Part shown: positions 10,931 through 21,989 of the stretch, one piece after another
Layout: every line of letters starts with the position of its first letter
Numbering within the stretch: the stretch's first letter is position 1
Source: Telopea speciosissima
Taxonomy: Eukaryota > Streptophyta > Magnoliopsida > Proteales > Proteaceae
Assembly (NCBI RefSeq): GCF_018873765.1
Contig: NC_057925.1
Coordinates: forward strand, 7,079,568 to 7,143,567
Direction: 5' to 3'
DNA: 64,000 bases
Made by a program: the position numbers and the translations under genes
Notes under the pieces: generated by a model
Seen by the model: only the letters and a program-made list of their open reading frames with translations
Told to the model about the DNA's origin: nothing
Databases searched by the model: none

Positions 10931-11318
10931 GCTACATCAACGATCGGAGATAGGAAATGGTTTCACTACTTCTGAAGCAAAAGTTACAAACCCTCATATC
11001 TCACACACCCTCACAAAGAGACAAGAATACTTTATAGGAGAACCCTAACCCAAAAAAGTACAGAAATGCCCCTAGAACTAGTTCGGACCAGAACCCAACA
11101 TATGTGCATATACATATCATTTTGAAGGTCTCGTCGAACTCTACAAGATGCAAAGCCTATAGCATTGATGTATGCACTTTAAAACCATTCTGACGAGTTT
11201 CTAAGGTAAAATGGCCCACCAAAAATTCGTCACAATACTTTCTAGACTAAGATCAGGCTTCACCAATAACACGGATTTGAATTTTTATTCGTTGCTGTAA
11301 CTGGAGGGCTGCAGTGTG

Positions 11319-11989
11319 TAGGGATGTCAATTATAGATCCGCACTGGTAGAACCGATCAATTCCAATCGATGAAAAACCGAGACCGATACGATCAATTTG
11401 CAAACATGCCGGGCTTGAGAACCAATCGGTCGTTCCCGGTGTATACTGAGAGACCGACGGTCAGCCCGACTCCATGACCAAAATCTGTTGCTAATGACCT
11501 TTTTATGGTTAAGATATTAATGGGCTCTGAACACGTGAATGTGTATTTGACTAATATATATCGATTTATAAAATACTGATTAATAATGATTTGACATGAC
11601 AAGATATCTATTGACAGAAGTTAGAAGATATATTAAAATATTTACCCACAAAGGCACAAACCCCAATTTATCTCTCATAATTATCCCTAAAAAATCTGAT
11701 AATTATCCCTAAAAAAGCTTGAAAGCCTCTTCGAATTGTTAAAGGGCCGAGTGCTGTTGTCTATTGGGGCGATCTTGCCACACCTTCAGCGTCTTCAAGC
11801 CACGCAAGGTTGCCTTGATTAAAAATCGAACACTGATCGATCGAAATAAAACAGTATCATGATCGAAATAAAACAGTATCATGTTCAGTTTATGCAAGTC
11901 TGAATGGTTAAACGATCGAACACGGTGCAACCTAAAAAATTGGTGAAGTCCGGCTAGGCCCGATCGAACCCGATCTCTTGACACCTCTA
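11319..11989. mobile_element. hAT-like non-autonomous element
   Basis: The termini are TAGGGATGTCAAT and, inverted, TAGAGGTGTCAAGAG. The flanks GCAGTGTG (11311-11318) and GCAATGTG (11990-11997) match at 7 of 8. The inner ends carry GATCGATC/CCGATC motifs. No coding sequence. Confidence 0.8.
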
Positions 11990-12352
11990 GCAATGTGCAT
12001 TGTGTGGCACAACAGTGGCCATGTGTGCATAGCAAACCCCACTGTATGCACATGACCACGGCTACACTGCACGATACGCACAGCAACACTTCAATTACAA
12101 CAGCGGATAAAGGTCCCACGGATTTGCACTTGTAGTGTGGAGGGACAATAGGGAAGAGAGATAGACACATAAAGGTGAGAAGGAGATGAAATAGTGGTTT
12201 GTGGTGGAGACAGAGGAGGAGGGAGAGGGTGATGTCCGAGCAGCAACAGTGAATCATTGGTGATGTTATAAGTGGTGATTTGAATAAATGAAATATTTGT
12301 TTCATAAACGATCAATAAGATACTAGAGTGTAAAATTACATCACACATTTAC

Positions 12353-12528
12353 AGGAAAATTATCTCCTCCAATTTGCTGATCGGCCCAATTTCCTAATTC
12401 CTCTAATAGGGGGATGGTGGATCCCACCTGAACAGAATGTTTGGGCATAAATGGAGAGGTCATGTCAGTCTCCCTTTGTTAGAGGAATTGGGAACTGGGC
12501 CGGGCAGCCCTGCAGATGATAAAGATCC
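12353..12528. mobile_element. Mutator-type MITE, TTATC family copy A
   Basis: A 9-bp duplication CACATTTAC lies at 12344-12352 and 12529-12537. The inverted arms hold AATTTGCTGATCGGCCCAAT and CTGGGCCGGGCAG with CCTCTAATAGGGGGATGG at the centre. It belongs to the same family as 24508-24685. No coding capacity. Confidence 0.8.
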
Positions 12529-12537
12529 CACATTTAC

Positions 12538-14199
12538 GTGTAGTCCTCTCGGCATACTTTTTCTCTCCCTTTGACTTTTTTAAAAATTTGTGGCGGAGAC
12601 TTTGTTGTACTCTCTCTTTGTTTCACTCAAGTCTCAACCTACCACATTTTGTTCCTTACCTCTTTTTCATTTTTCCCCACTTTTTGGTCCGCCATGCAAA
12701 AGAAAGAATTCAGTGACACTTAAATGTCGATTTCTTTTTATCTTTTATTATTTCTGATTTTGCCTTGTAGAAGAGACTGATGGGTAGATGATATGAAGTT
12801 TGTCAATAAGGAAAAATGTTTTTGAAAACAGCCAAAATATTATATAATTTGGTAAACAAAATTTACAAATGAGGTAATTGGGGATTGAGGCCCTATGCCC
12901 TTAACTCTCCCCTTTGGGAAGTCTATAACCCTTTTAGGAGTATAGAGATAGAGCCTGTGTGGGCTCAAAAAGCCCATGTCTAACTTTCCTTTCAGAAGCC
13001 CACTAACATTCTTTCTTTTTCCCTTTTCAAGAATATTCAAGACATCTTCAGCCACCACTTAAAACCTAAATTTAATGTTCTTTAAAGTCAGTCAATGCTG
13101 GTAGGATTTATCCTTCACCAAATGTCCATCCCATGTGTCTCACGTTCAAAGAGGGAACTCACTCTGTGAGTATCTCATTTGGTAGAGATGGAGGTGAATG
13201 GACTTTAAAGCAGAGAGCCAGAGACCTGAGTGATGAAATTTTTTTTTAATAAAAATGGAGTTATAAAGGGAAGTAGAGAAAAAGAATGTCACAGAAGTAT
13301 TTCTTTATTTTCCATCTTTTTCTCACATTCTTGACTGGTTAAATTTCCTAATTTTTCCCTCTTTATCACATGTTTTGGGGGTAAATACCATTGTTACGTG
13401 TTTTTATTTTAATTATTAATTTAATTTTAATAATTATTATTTTAATTATTTATTTATATATATCATGGGAGAGAGTTAAGGGATAATTGGGTGGTGCTGT
13501 ACGTGGGTCTTGTGGAGAAGTTATAGAAGTTATAACTACTTCTTAGCAGGAATATATTAAATGAATGAATATGATTTGAATCCCCTAATTTTTTTAAATT
13601 TTTTTTGGTGAAAAATAGATTTATTGAAATTGACAACCATGTGCAAAACCATTAGCTTCAGATACACAAAGTCTATGAAGCCAAGGAATGGAATTTACCC
13701 AATTTGAATCCCCTAATTTATCTCTTAGAGATAAAGTAAGCTTCCTCACGGCCTCACCTAAGCCAAACGCCATTGCTTCGTCTGTAAAGCATATTCTCTT
13801 TCTCTTCCTCTTTCTCCCCCTAATATTTTTCTCTTTTATTTTATTTTATTTTTAGATTATTTTACTTCGTATCAACTATTTTATTACATTATTTAGTAAG
13901 AGTATGTAGTTTTTTACTTGATAAAGAAAAACCACAAGACCTTCTTATAGGGTATTTTTTTTCTATTGGATTCTAAAGACTATAAATAATTTGAAGTTCA
14001 AAGATTACGAATGATTCCATATGAACGGAATCAATTTATATTTTCCCATTATTTTTAAAAAATCGTGTTCTTCAGTGGAAATGTAAGGATGACACAAGAT
14101 TCTATCGATGGATCATATTCTTCACATTCTTCTCTCTTTGCGAATGAAAGAATACTTAGCCCCTTTTAAAAAAATTCTAACGTTACAAAAATCACTTCA
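12538..14199. other. AT-rich intergenic DNA
   Basis: I see no recognisable gene. A 72-codon open frame on the minus strand (13058 to 12840) has no domain I know and no neighbouring exons. The rest is T/A-rich with short homopolymers. Confidence 0.4.
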
Positions 14200-14207
14200 T
14201 AACTAAT

Positions 14208-15188
14208 TAGGGGTGTCAATGGATCGGGTTGGGCCGGGCCTGCCTAAACCCTGACCCTGACCCTGACCCAACCTTGGCAGGGTCAAGAAACCCTCAACCC
14301 TAACCCGACCCTGCCAGGGTTTTGCTTGACCCGATCCGACCTGACCCAACCCTGCCAGGGTTGAGGGACCTATTCCAAATTCAGGTCACATCAGAATCAA
14401 TGCAAAAATTCCTTTAATTAGCCTGAAAAATGATACCTGTCTTGGTCGATTCATGATTTTTGAAACCCTTAACGCTAGTAGAAGAGAGAACGGCAGCCAT
14501 AACCACCAACCTAAATCCCCAATAAACAACCTCCATGGCTACACAGACACAGTACACTCTGTCTTCTTGATTCCCCAAACCAACATAAAGACGAATTTTT
14601 TTTATCTCAATTTTTAGAGATATACCAAAAGTTCAGAAAATTATAGATTTCAAATCGATCACCCAAATCAGAAAATAACAGAAAGTAACTCTAACCTCCG
14701 TTAAGGTTATCGAACAGCCGAGGTTCAGAGCTTGAAGAATGAAGAAGTATGAGTTTCGGACTAGGCGATTAGGTTTCTGCAAGTTTTATGATTTTCTCAG
14801 CCTACACAAAACAAAATAACGAATCTAGGAAGGAGGAACCGAGGAAGAAGAAGGCTAGTCGAGCGACCGCTTTCTCAGTTTCTCGTGGATGAAGAATGAA
14901 GGGTGAAAAACTGAAAATGAAAAGGGAATATGGGATTAGGGTTATCATCTCTTATGGGTATTTTGGTATTTTCAGATATATAAATGTTTATAACTAATTC
15001 AGGGTCGGGGTCGGGCCGGGCCGGGCTAAGCCCAGGGTCTTAACCCAGACCCGACCCGACCCTGCCAGGGTCAGCCAAAAACTCAACCCTAACCCGCCCT
15101 TCGGGCTGGGAGATCAGGGTCGGGTCTGGGCCGGGCTCAGGGCGGGTTCGGGCAGGTTCGAGCCAGCCGGGCATTATTGACACCCCTA
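14208..15188. mobile_element. hAT-like non-autonomous element with GGGTCAGG arrays
   Basis: A perfect 8-bp duplication TAACTAAT lies at 14200-14207 and 15189-15196. The perfect termini are TAGGGGTGTCAAT and ATTGACACCCCTA. About 150-180 bp at each end is packed with degenerate GACCCTGACC/GGGTCGGGCC repeats. The centre (14380-14990) is non-repetitive and has no clear coding sequence. Confidence 0.93.
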
Positions 15189-15605
15189 TAACTAATTATT
15201 CTGGATCCAATCTGCCAACCATTGACCCAATATTGTAAAGAGTGGAATCCATTATATTGAAAGTGATGTTAAAGCAAACTTTATTTTTTAAGATAGGCTT
15301 GGCTAGCATTACTCAATACTTTTGAAGATGATATATCTCCACTAATGAAGAGAGAAATGCCTTGCCACTTCAGGGTTTTGCACCAACCACCTCCACCCTA
15401 ATGCAATTGGGATGAGGAGTGGTGAAAGGACCATTTCTTTATTATTTTGAAATGATTGTGGAGAAAGTAATTCATTGAACCAAAGGAAAACATGTAAAAT
15501 GACAAAATATTTCTTTATTGTTTTGTTGATCATGGTTTTCAAAATTAAATCAAAATCTTGTCAATTTGGAGTTGATCGACCCCGATTGGAATTAAGGCTT
15601 TGATC

Positions 15606-15764
15606 GATTCTGATGCAACGGTAAGGTGGCTACATTGAGACCAAGTGATCACGGGTTCGAGTCTAAAAACAGTTTCTCTGCAAAAGTAGAGATAAGGCTG
15701 TGTACATTATGATCCTCTTAGACTCCAGATTGGTGGGAGCCTCGTCCATTGGGTATGCCCCTTA
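15606..15764 (+). mobile_element. Au-like tRNA-derived SINE
   Basis: A pol III B-box-like GGGTTCGAGTC lies at 15653-15663. It is followed by the conserved Au-type body: GTTTCTCTGCAAAAGTAGAG, AAGGCTGTGTACATTATGA, GGTGGGAGCC and a pyrimidine-rich ATGCCCCTT end. It has the same layout as the copy at 36825-36948. No reliable target duplication was identified. The neighbouring 15197-15605 and 15765-16406 contain nothing else I recognise. Confidence 0.75.
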
Positions 15765-16406
15765 ATGAATGTCATTGACATGCTATTCAAATAAACTAGT
15801 TGCTTCTTTAAGGATATCTTTTCCAAAACTAAATTGCATTTTTTAGGTTTTTTTTTTTTTTTTTTGGTGGGAGTGGGGGGGGTCAAATAATTAAGGCTTG
15901 GGAACTCTATTGATATTAGGTTGGATGGTGTCAACCCAATTCATTACTTATATATGTGAGAAACAGTTTAGGAGCAGCAGAGAGTTCAAGCTTCCAAAAC
16001 CCTTGTAGATTGAATTCTTCCATTGGTGGGTTCTCAAGATAATTTTCATTTTTCATGAAATGAGGTTGGTCTTCTTCCCATTATTTTGTTCCATTGGAAC
16101 TCTTTCCCTTCTACCTTGACTTTCTAATCATTCTTAAACATTCATAATTTACATATCTAATACTCCTTTAAATTGGACTGACACATTACACTTGAATAGA
16201 GATCAGTTGGCCCTGCTTAAATGCAACATGGACCAGAAGGCTAAGGTGTTAAAATCTTGGTTAATAAATGCATTTTTTTAACATTATTTAAATAAATTAA
16301 TATTTGTTAATTACAAATATATCTTGAAATGAAAATACAATAGGAATTGGACTAATGAAACAAAAAATTGACAAAGAATGCACTCAAGGTAAAAATAACA
16401 AAAAAA

Positions 16407-18177
16407 GGGAAAATTTCACGGACATCCCCTAAATGTATCCAATATCTCAGAAACTTACCATACTTGGTCAAAATAGCAAACTTCCCCCTGACGTTAAGTA
16501 GGGTGACCCCCCAAGATAAAATGTCGATTTTACCCTCTTAGTATCACCTAAAGTAGAAAATGTCGATTTTACCCTCTTGGAAAAATTACTAGGGCAAGAC
16601 TAGATTCTTCCCGTTGGAGTGCGAAGAACAGAACCACCGTGGGCAATTTCATCTCCGGCTATTTCTTCCAACTTTATCGAGAATAAAGTCTTGCGATTTC
16701 TTCTCTGGCGACCATTACCAGCGGCATCTCCCTATCCCTTTCCTTCTCCATCTCCGAGTCATAGATTCAGATTTGGGTATAGTGAGTTACATCACAGTAG
16801 GATTGGGTTTTTTTTTTTGTTGGTAAAATAGGATTGGGTTTAGGGCTTGAGAAACTAGGGCTATTCGTGGGTCCATTTGGTGCTCTTGCTCTCTTGAATA
16901 AACCATTTTGAGTTGGTAAAATAGGACTATGGGCGCACCATTCTCTCTTCCAACGTTTTCGCTGGGCTGAAGGAGGAAGACGCAAGAACAAGTGACATCC
17001 AAGAATTAAAAGCCTTTGATAGAAGAAACATGTTTGTCCTGTATATTAATTAACCCCAACCAAATCTGATAACATTCACCTGATCTACCAATATTCCCAT
17101 TTCCCATCCAGCATATGGAAGGGGATCAAAACCAAGCAGCAATATGGATTAATTTTTACTCAATGCACAACACATCCAGAAAAGAAGTACAATCAATGCC
17201 CAGGAGGGAGATTTTTCCTAGGTATAAATGACTTGTGTGATCAAAACAGAGTGGGAGGCACTTCCGGTATAGACTCTCATGAATGGCTCCCATTCCAGGA
17301 ATCCACTTCTCTTCATTCAATGGATTGACATCAAGACGGTTTTGCAGTAACCGGATCCGATAAACGCCAACATTTGTTCGATCTATTGTAGAATAAAGGG
17401 GGGAAAGAAATTGAGAAAAATAAAAAACGTCATCTTGTCTTTCTTTCAATGCGCATCTGTTATGTATTTATATTTCTCATATCTTCGTTTCTTCGTTCTC
17501 TCTGTGTCGCTAGAGGAAATCTATCTTCAAAAGCTTTTGCCTGCAAAAGTTAGGGCTTTCTTGTTTCAATTAATTTGTTGTTTGTTGTATTAAGGAAGGG
17601 AAAGCGGTGAGCTTCAGAGGTACGTCTGTTTCATCCTTTGATCTCGGTTGCCCTAGAAGTTGGGATTTGTGGAGGTACGGGTTCTTGGCTGAAGCTCCTC
17701 GAGGATGATGTCGAGTTCGAAGACATGAACATGATGGAGCCGAAACCCAATCTAGTCTGATGAAATGAGGATCAGAGCATTTAATGGTGGTAGTGATGAA
17801 GGGATCAGAGATCTCTGGTTCACTTGTTAAACTTGGATAAATGGAGTCGTCAAGCATCTAAAGTGATCGCCGGTGAAGCTTTCTGGTGTTGGATGCCGCC
17901 GGTGATGGATAGATGTAGGCTTTTCAGAACGTCGGTTCTCTGCCATAGATTGGTAAAAGAGGGTTTTACCCCTAAGGGGTATTATGGTACATTTATCCCT
18001 TCTAAGGGTAATTTGGCCATTATGATAAAACTAACAGCAACTTAACCCCAAAAGCCTGACGAAGTGGACTAAGTTCAAATATCTTCATAAAATAAGGGTA
18101 GTCTGTGCCTTTTTGACCAAGTATGGTAAGTTTCTGAGACATTGGATACTTTTAGGGGGTGTCCGTGAAATTTTCCC
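16407..18177. mobile_element. large Mutator-like element without recognisable transposase, possible cargo carrier
   Basis: The inverted repeats are about 75 bp and nearly identical (GGGAAAATTTCACGGACA... with CAGAAACTTACCATACTTGG inside). The flanks ACAAAAAAA and CCAAAAAAA match at 8 of 9. The 1.6-kb interior has non-repetitive, gene-like composition (16600-16800 and 17100-17900) with open frames of about 95 codons on the minus strand at 17156-17449 and 17570-17857. Neither shows a known domain. It may be host DNA picked up by the element, but that is inference. Confidence 0.82.
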
Positions 18178-18200
18178 CCAAAAAAAAAGGGGGGGGGGGG

Positions 18201-18815
18201 TCTTGTTGTCACCAAGGTTTGTTACAACAAGATTATAACTTTACTTTTTTGCCTATTTAGTATAACCACTTTTTTTTCAAAGAGGGTAAATCTTAGGGTA
18301 AATTACACGTCACCCCATGGTTTTCAAGCGAAACTCAGATCACCCCTCGGTTTTTGAAAAAACTCAAATCACCCCTTGGTTTAGACCCCAATACGACAAA
18401 TTAGTCCCTACCGTTAGTTTTATGCTGTTATGTGATGATGTCAACCAGTTAAATAAATTTTCATCCGTAAACTACCCTTGAACATGAAGGAAGGGTAGTA
18501 TTGTAAATTTAATTCTAATGTTTTAATACAAGGGTAAAATAGTCCTTTCACACCAATAACTAACTGCAGACTAACACTGTTACTGTAGAGGGGGTAATTT
18601 GAGTTTTTTCAAAAACCAGGGGATGATCTGAGTTTCGCTTGAAAACCAGCGGTGACGTGTAATTTACCCTAAATCTTATTATTTCACAAAAACTGCATTA
18701 TTACCTTTCAATTCTTAAAATCAAATTTATCTCTACACTAAATAACTTTTAAGAACAAGACAAGGAACAGTCAAAAGAAGGTTACAACTTCTTCATTTCA
18801 CTTTGGTGACAACAA
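18201..18815. mobile_element. MITE with TTGTTGTCACC ends, interrupted by a Mutator-like insertion
   Basis: The left end has TCTTGTTGTCACCAAGG (18201-18217) and the right end its inverse CTTTGGTGACAACAA (18801-18815). The family also appears at 20476-20755. The element at 18296-18669 sits inside. Exact outer borders are uncertain because the left flank is a poly-A/poly-G tract. Confidence 0.6.
18296..18669. mobile_element. Mutator-like MITE with long inverted repeats
   Basis: A perfect 9-bp duplication TAAATCTTA lies at 18287-18295 and 18670-18678. The inverted repeats are about 80 bp (GGGTAAATTACACGTCACC...). The centre is short, AT-rich and non-coding. It is nested within the TTGTTGTCACC-ended element. 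Confidence 0.92.
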
Positions 18816-20464
18816 ATTGTTCCAAAAAAAAATTATGAAATTTTACATCTTTGAAACAACACAAAATTGAGTATATGCTTCTCTAAAATTCATTATCTAC
18901 GTGAATAATTCTACTACTTTGTCAAAGATTAAGTCAATTGATAATGTACCACAAGACTATTGTACACTTTCTTTTGCTTTTTTTTTTTATTTTTTATTGT
19001 ATGTAAAGGATTCATCGCTATCTATATAGGACACAGTTTTCCTCCACCCATCGAGAACGGTTCACCCACCATCCTAAGATTCACAAACCTCTCATAGAAT
19101 TTTATTATGTTCGAAAATACTCTCCTAATCTCAATCACCAGGATTGAAAGAAAACTCGATCCATAAATATATAAACACCAATGTCGGGTAATATTACAAG
19201 AGCGAGGAGAGGAAGGGGAGGTTTCACCGGCCTAAAAAAGAAAGAGAGAGAGAAGGGCACATAACACATTTAGTGCATTGTGGAGGCAAGGAGATTTGAT
19301 CTTAGTGCAAGGACTAGTCTACCAGTTAAAAGCTGGCAGTGGTACCTTCCAATAAATATGTAGGCAATGTGTAGCAATTGGATCTTACCAAAGAAACAAA
19401 TAAAATGTGTGGCAATTGGACAAGGACTGGATACCTAGCTCTTATAATATCATCAATTTGACCGTAGTACTATATTGCTACATGATATATAATTTGCAGC
19501 TATCAACTATACCTACTATTAATCCTTGGCTGTGGCATGTCTTTCAGGACCTTCTGTATATCAGCTCTGTAGGCCAAGACTTGGACTCAAAGTTTAATAA
19601 GGTAAGGAACCCTTTCTGGTATGCAATTGCTTCTAATCTAGCCATATAGGCCCTGGACTCTAACTCTCTTGTATTTTCCTTTTTTTAGTTTATATATTTC
19701 TTTTTCTTTTTTTTTTCATAAAAAAAAAAAAAAAAAAAAAAAAACTATACCTACTATAATTTCTTCCTTAACCCCACCCCAACCCAATTTAATTCAACTC
19801 TTCGCCAGCTAAAACAGGGGTGTTTGGATCATTTCACATGTGGGCCCACCTATAAAATGACCCAAACACCCTTGTTTTGGGTGGTCTGGATCCTCCAGCT
19901 CCCGCCACAGCTGGAGGAGAGCCAGATCCCACCCCAGCCCTTCCTAGGTGAAGCAGAGACTTGATCCCATGTCTTCTAAGATACTGTCTACCTATGGGCA
20001 AAGGTACCACCAACAGTGTTAGCAGTTTTCTTCAATCCATTGGCACTTTCTTGTAAAGATTGTCAATAGTGTTTTTTCTTGCTTTTTCAAAGAAGTCAAT
20101 AGAGGATGACTTCTAACTTCAAAGGTTTTCAAGTACGGCCGAGTAGGGTAGCGTTCCACCTTAGACAGAAGCACCCTTGCGAACAACTGTACACGAAACC
20201 TTTTGCCAAATAAATATAAGGAGCTTAAAATCTTCCAGTCTTGAATACTCCATATCTCAATATAGAAAAGTCTCTATGACCTGCTGGTGTATCGTACGCC
20301 AGCAACTCCGATGTCTATATCTCTCTCCACTCTTCCCCATCCCCATATTAATGAAACCATGCTGAAATTGAAACGCCCTTGATTGGTACACTCCCCTAAG
20401 TTGCTTGCGTGTTCATAAAATCCTCTCCCATAAATATATTACAGCTTATATCATCCGAATCAGT
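18816..20464. other. intergenic DNA with homopolymers
   Basis: No gene is visible. There is a poly-A run of about 26 at 19718-19743. A short hairpin-rich segment (19815-19935) contains CTCCAGCTCC/GGAG palindromes. A half-copy of the 10450 foldback MITE lies near 20285. Confidence 0.4.
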
Positions 20465-20475
20465 ATATTCATATT

Positions 20476-20755
20476 GGGTGCATCTTGTTGTCACCAAGTA
20501 GGTGAACAAAGAAATTGTAATCTTACTTTTTTACCCTTTATCTCATTCTCAAAAGTTATTTAATACAGGAGTAATCTTGTCATTACATATGGACAACGAC
20601 AACTTTTGAAAATAACATAATGATAATCACTTTCAATTTATTTTGAAACCCATTTTTACCCATCACGAAAATAACTTTTACAAATAAAACAAGGAGCACA
20701 AAAGTAAAGCTACAATCTTGTTTAACCAACAATGTATGATTACAACAAGATTTCC
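20476..20755. mobile_element. Mutator-type MITE with TTGTTGTCACC-like ends
   Basis: An 11-bp duplication ATATTCATATT lies at 20465-20475 and 20756-20766. The termini are GGGTGCATCTTGTTGTCACC and, inverted, GGAAATCTTGTTGTAATCA. No coding sequence. Confidence 0.78.
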
Positions 20756-20902
20756 ATATTCATATTATATATTTCTGTTAAACAAGACTTATACATCAAA
20801 TGAGATCCTAAAATCTCAGCTGAGGTGGGGTTGGTTTTTAATACTTGGGGCCTAAGGGCATCTCAATTCCCAATATTAGTATATATAACAGTCAGAAACA
20901 CA

Positions 20903-21447
20903 TGAAGGGATTCTCAGGAATCATTTAGGTGCTACAAAGAGGTGTTTCTCTTCTTTCCAAGGCATTAGAACTAATTATCAAGCGGAGATGGAGGCTTTCT
21001 TCATTGGATTAAAAGACGCTGAGACTCTCAAAGTGGAAAAGCTATGGGTAGAATGCGACTCGGCAGTGGTAGTCTCAGGCATCCTCTCCTCAAAGATCCC
21101 TTGGGATTTTCTTCATTTATGGTGGGCAGCCGAAAGATACCTAACCACCATACAATGGCACATCACTCACTGTTATAGAGAAGGTAATGTTCCTGCGAAT
21201 GCGCTTGCAAGTAGGGCAGCATGCTCCAAAATTTCTGAGGTTTGGAATGGCACGCCTGCCTTCATCGCACATTTGATAACATGGGAAGCCTTGGGCAAAC
21301 CATACTATCAATTTAGTTAATTTTCGAAACCTTTTCTTGTTTCTTTGGCCGGTTGCGGCATCAGCGTTTAAGGTTTTTCTGCTGTAACTATTCTTGTATT
21401 TTATCCTCATTTTTATCTTAATATATACTTGCTGACCTTTAGCTAAA
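20903..21447 (+). mobile_element. 5'-truncated L1-type LINE: RNase H domain and 3' end
   Basis: A perfect 16-bp target duplication AACAGTCAGAAACACA flanks it (20887-20902 and 21448-21463). The plus-strand frame reads an RNase H domain: GILRNHLGA, then YQAEMEAFFIGLKDAE (catalytic Glu), VECDSAVVV (catalytic Asp) and HCYREGNVPANALASRAA near the end. It stops at TAG 21318-21320, followed by about 130 bp of 3' UTR. The frame is open from the truncation point to the stop, so the insertion is fairly young. Confidence 0.88.
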
Positions 21448-21463
21448 AACAGTCAGAAACACA

Positions 21464-21989
21464 AGCATCATTTAATTTAACTTGTTCTTTACAGTCAGCG
21501 AAGACTGGAAAATAGGATAGGATCAAACAACCTTTATAAGGTCTGAAACAACTATTCATGCATGACAAATACCAACTTTTATATCCTTCCTTCATCATCT
21601 TGAATAATCATCTAACCCCAAAAAGAAGTAATTCTGTAGAATTATTGATTTCCCTCATTCAAAAGCCTTTCTCATCTTGTGTATAAGTCCTCTCCCCAAC
21701 TTAAACTCTATGGTTCAATAGATGAGGATGCTAAGTTACCTGCTTCTCAAATTGGGTATTGAGCTTCCTCTCAACCCTCCTCCTCCTCCAACCTTTGCCT
21801 CTATCTCTACTTCACCATCTCAAACTCAAACTGATCCCTATCTGCTTCAATCTCTGCTTCCTTCTATACTACCAGTGAGCTAGCCTTAGTTAAGCAGCCC
21901 TTTTTTTGAAAAGGGTCTCTCTCTCTCTCTCTCTCTGTTTGGTGTAGGCCTTATAGATCTTATTTTAAGGCAAGGCACAAAGTATTCTT
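21464..21989 (+). promoter_or_regulatory. upstream region of the phospholipase A1 gene
   Basis: It lies between the L1 tail and the phospholipase start codon. A possible TATA element TATAAG lies at 21682-21687 and a CT microsatellite at 21916-21936, about 55 bp before the ATG, probably in the 5' leader. The TATA call is weak. Confidence 0.4.

Noticed and set aside
15653-15663. B-box-like sequence as a second tRNA gene
   Set aside because: No cloverleaf can be formed. The downstream sequence is the body of an Au-like SINE.
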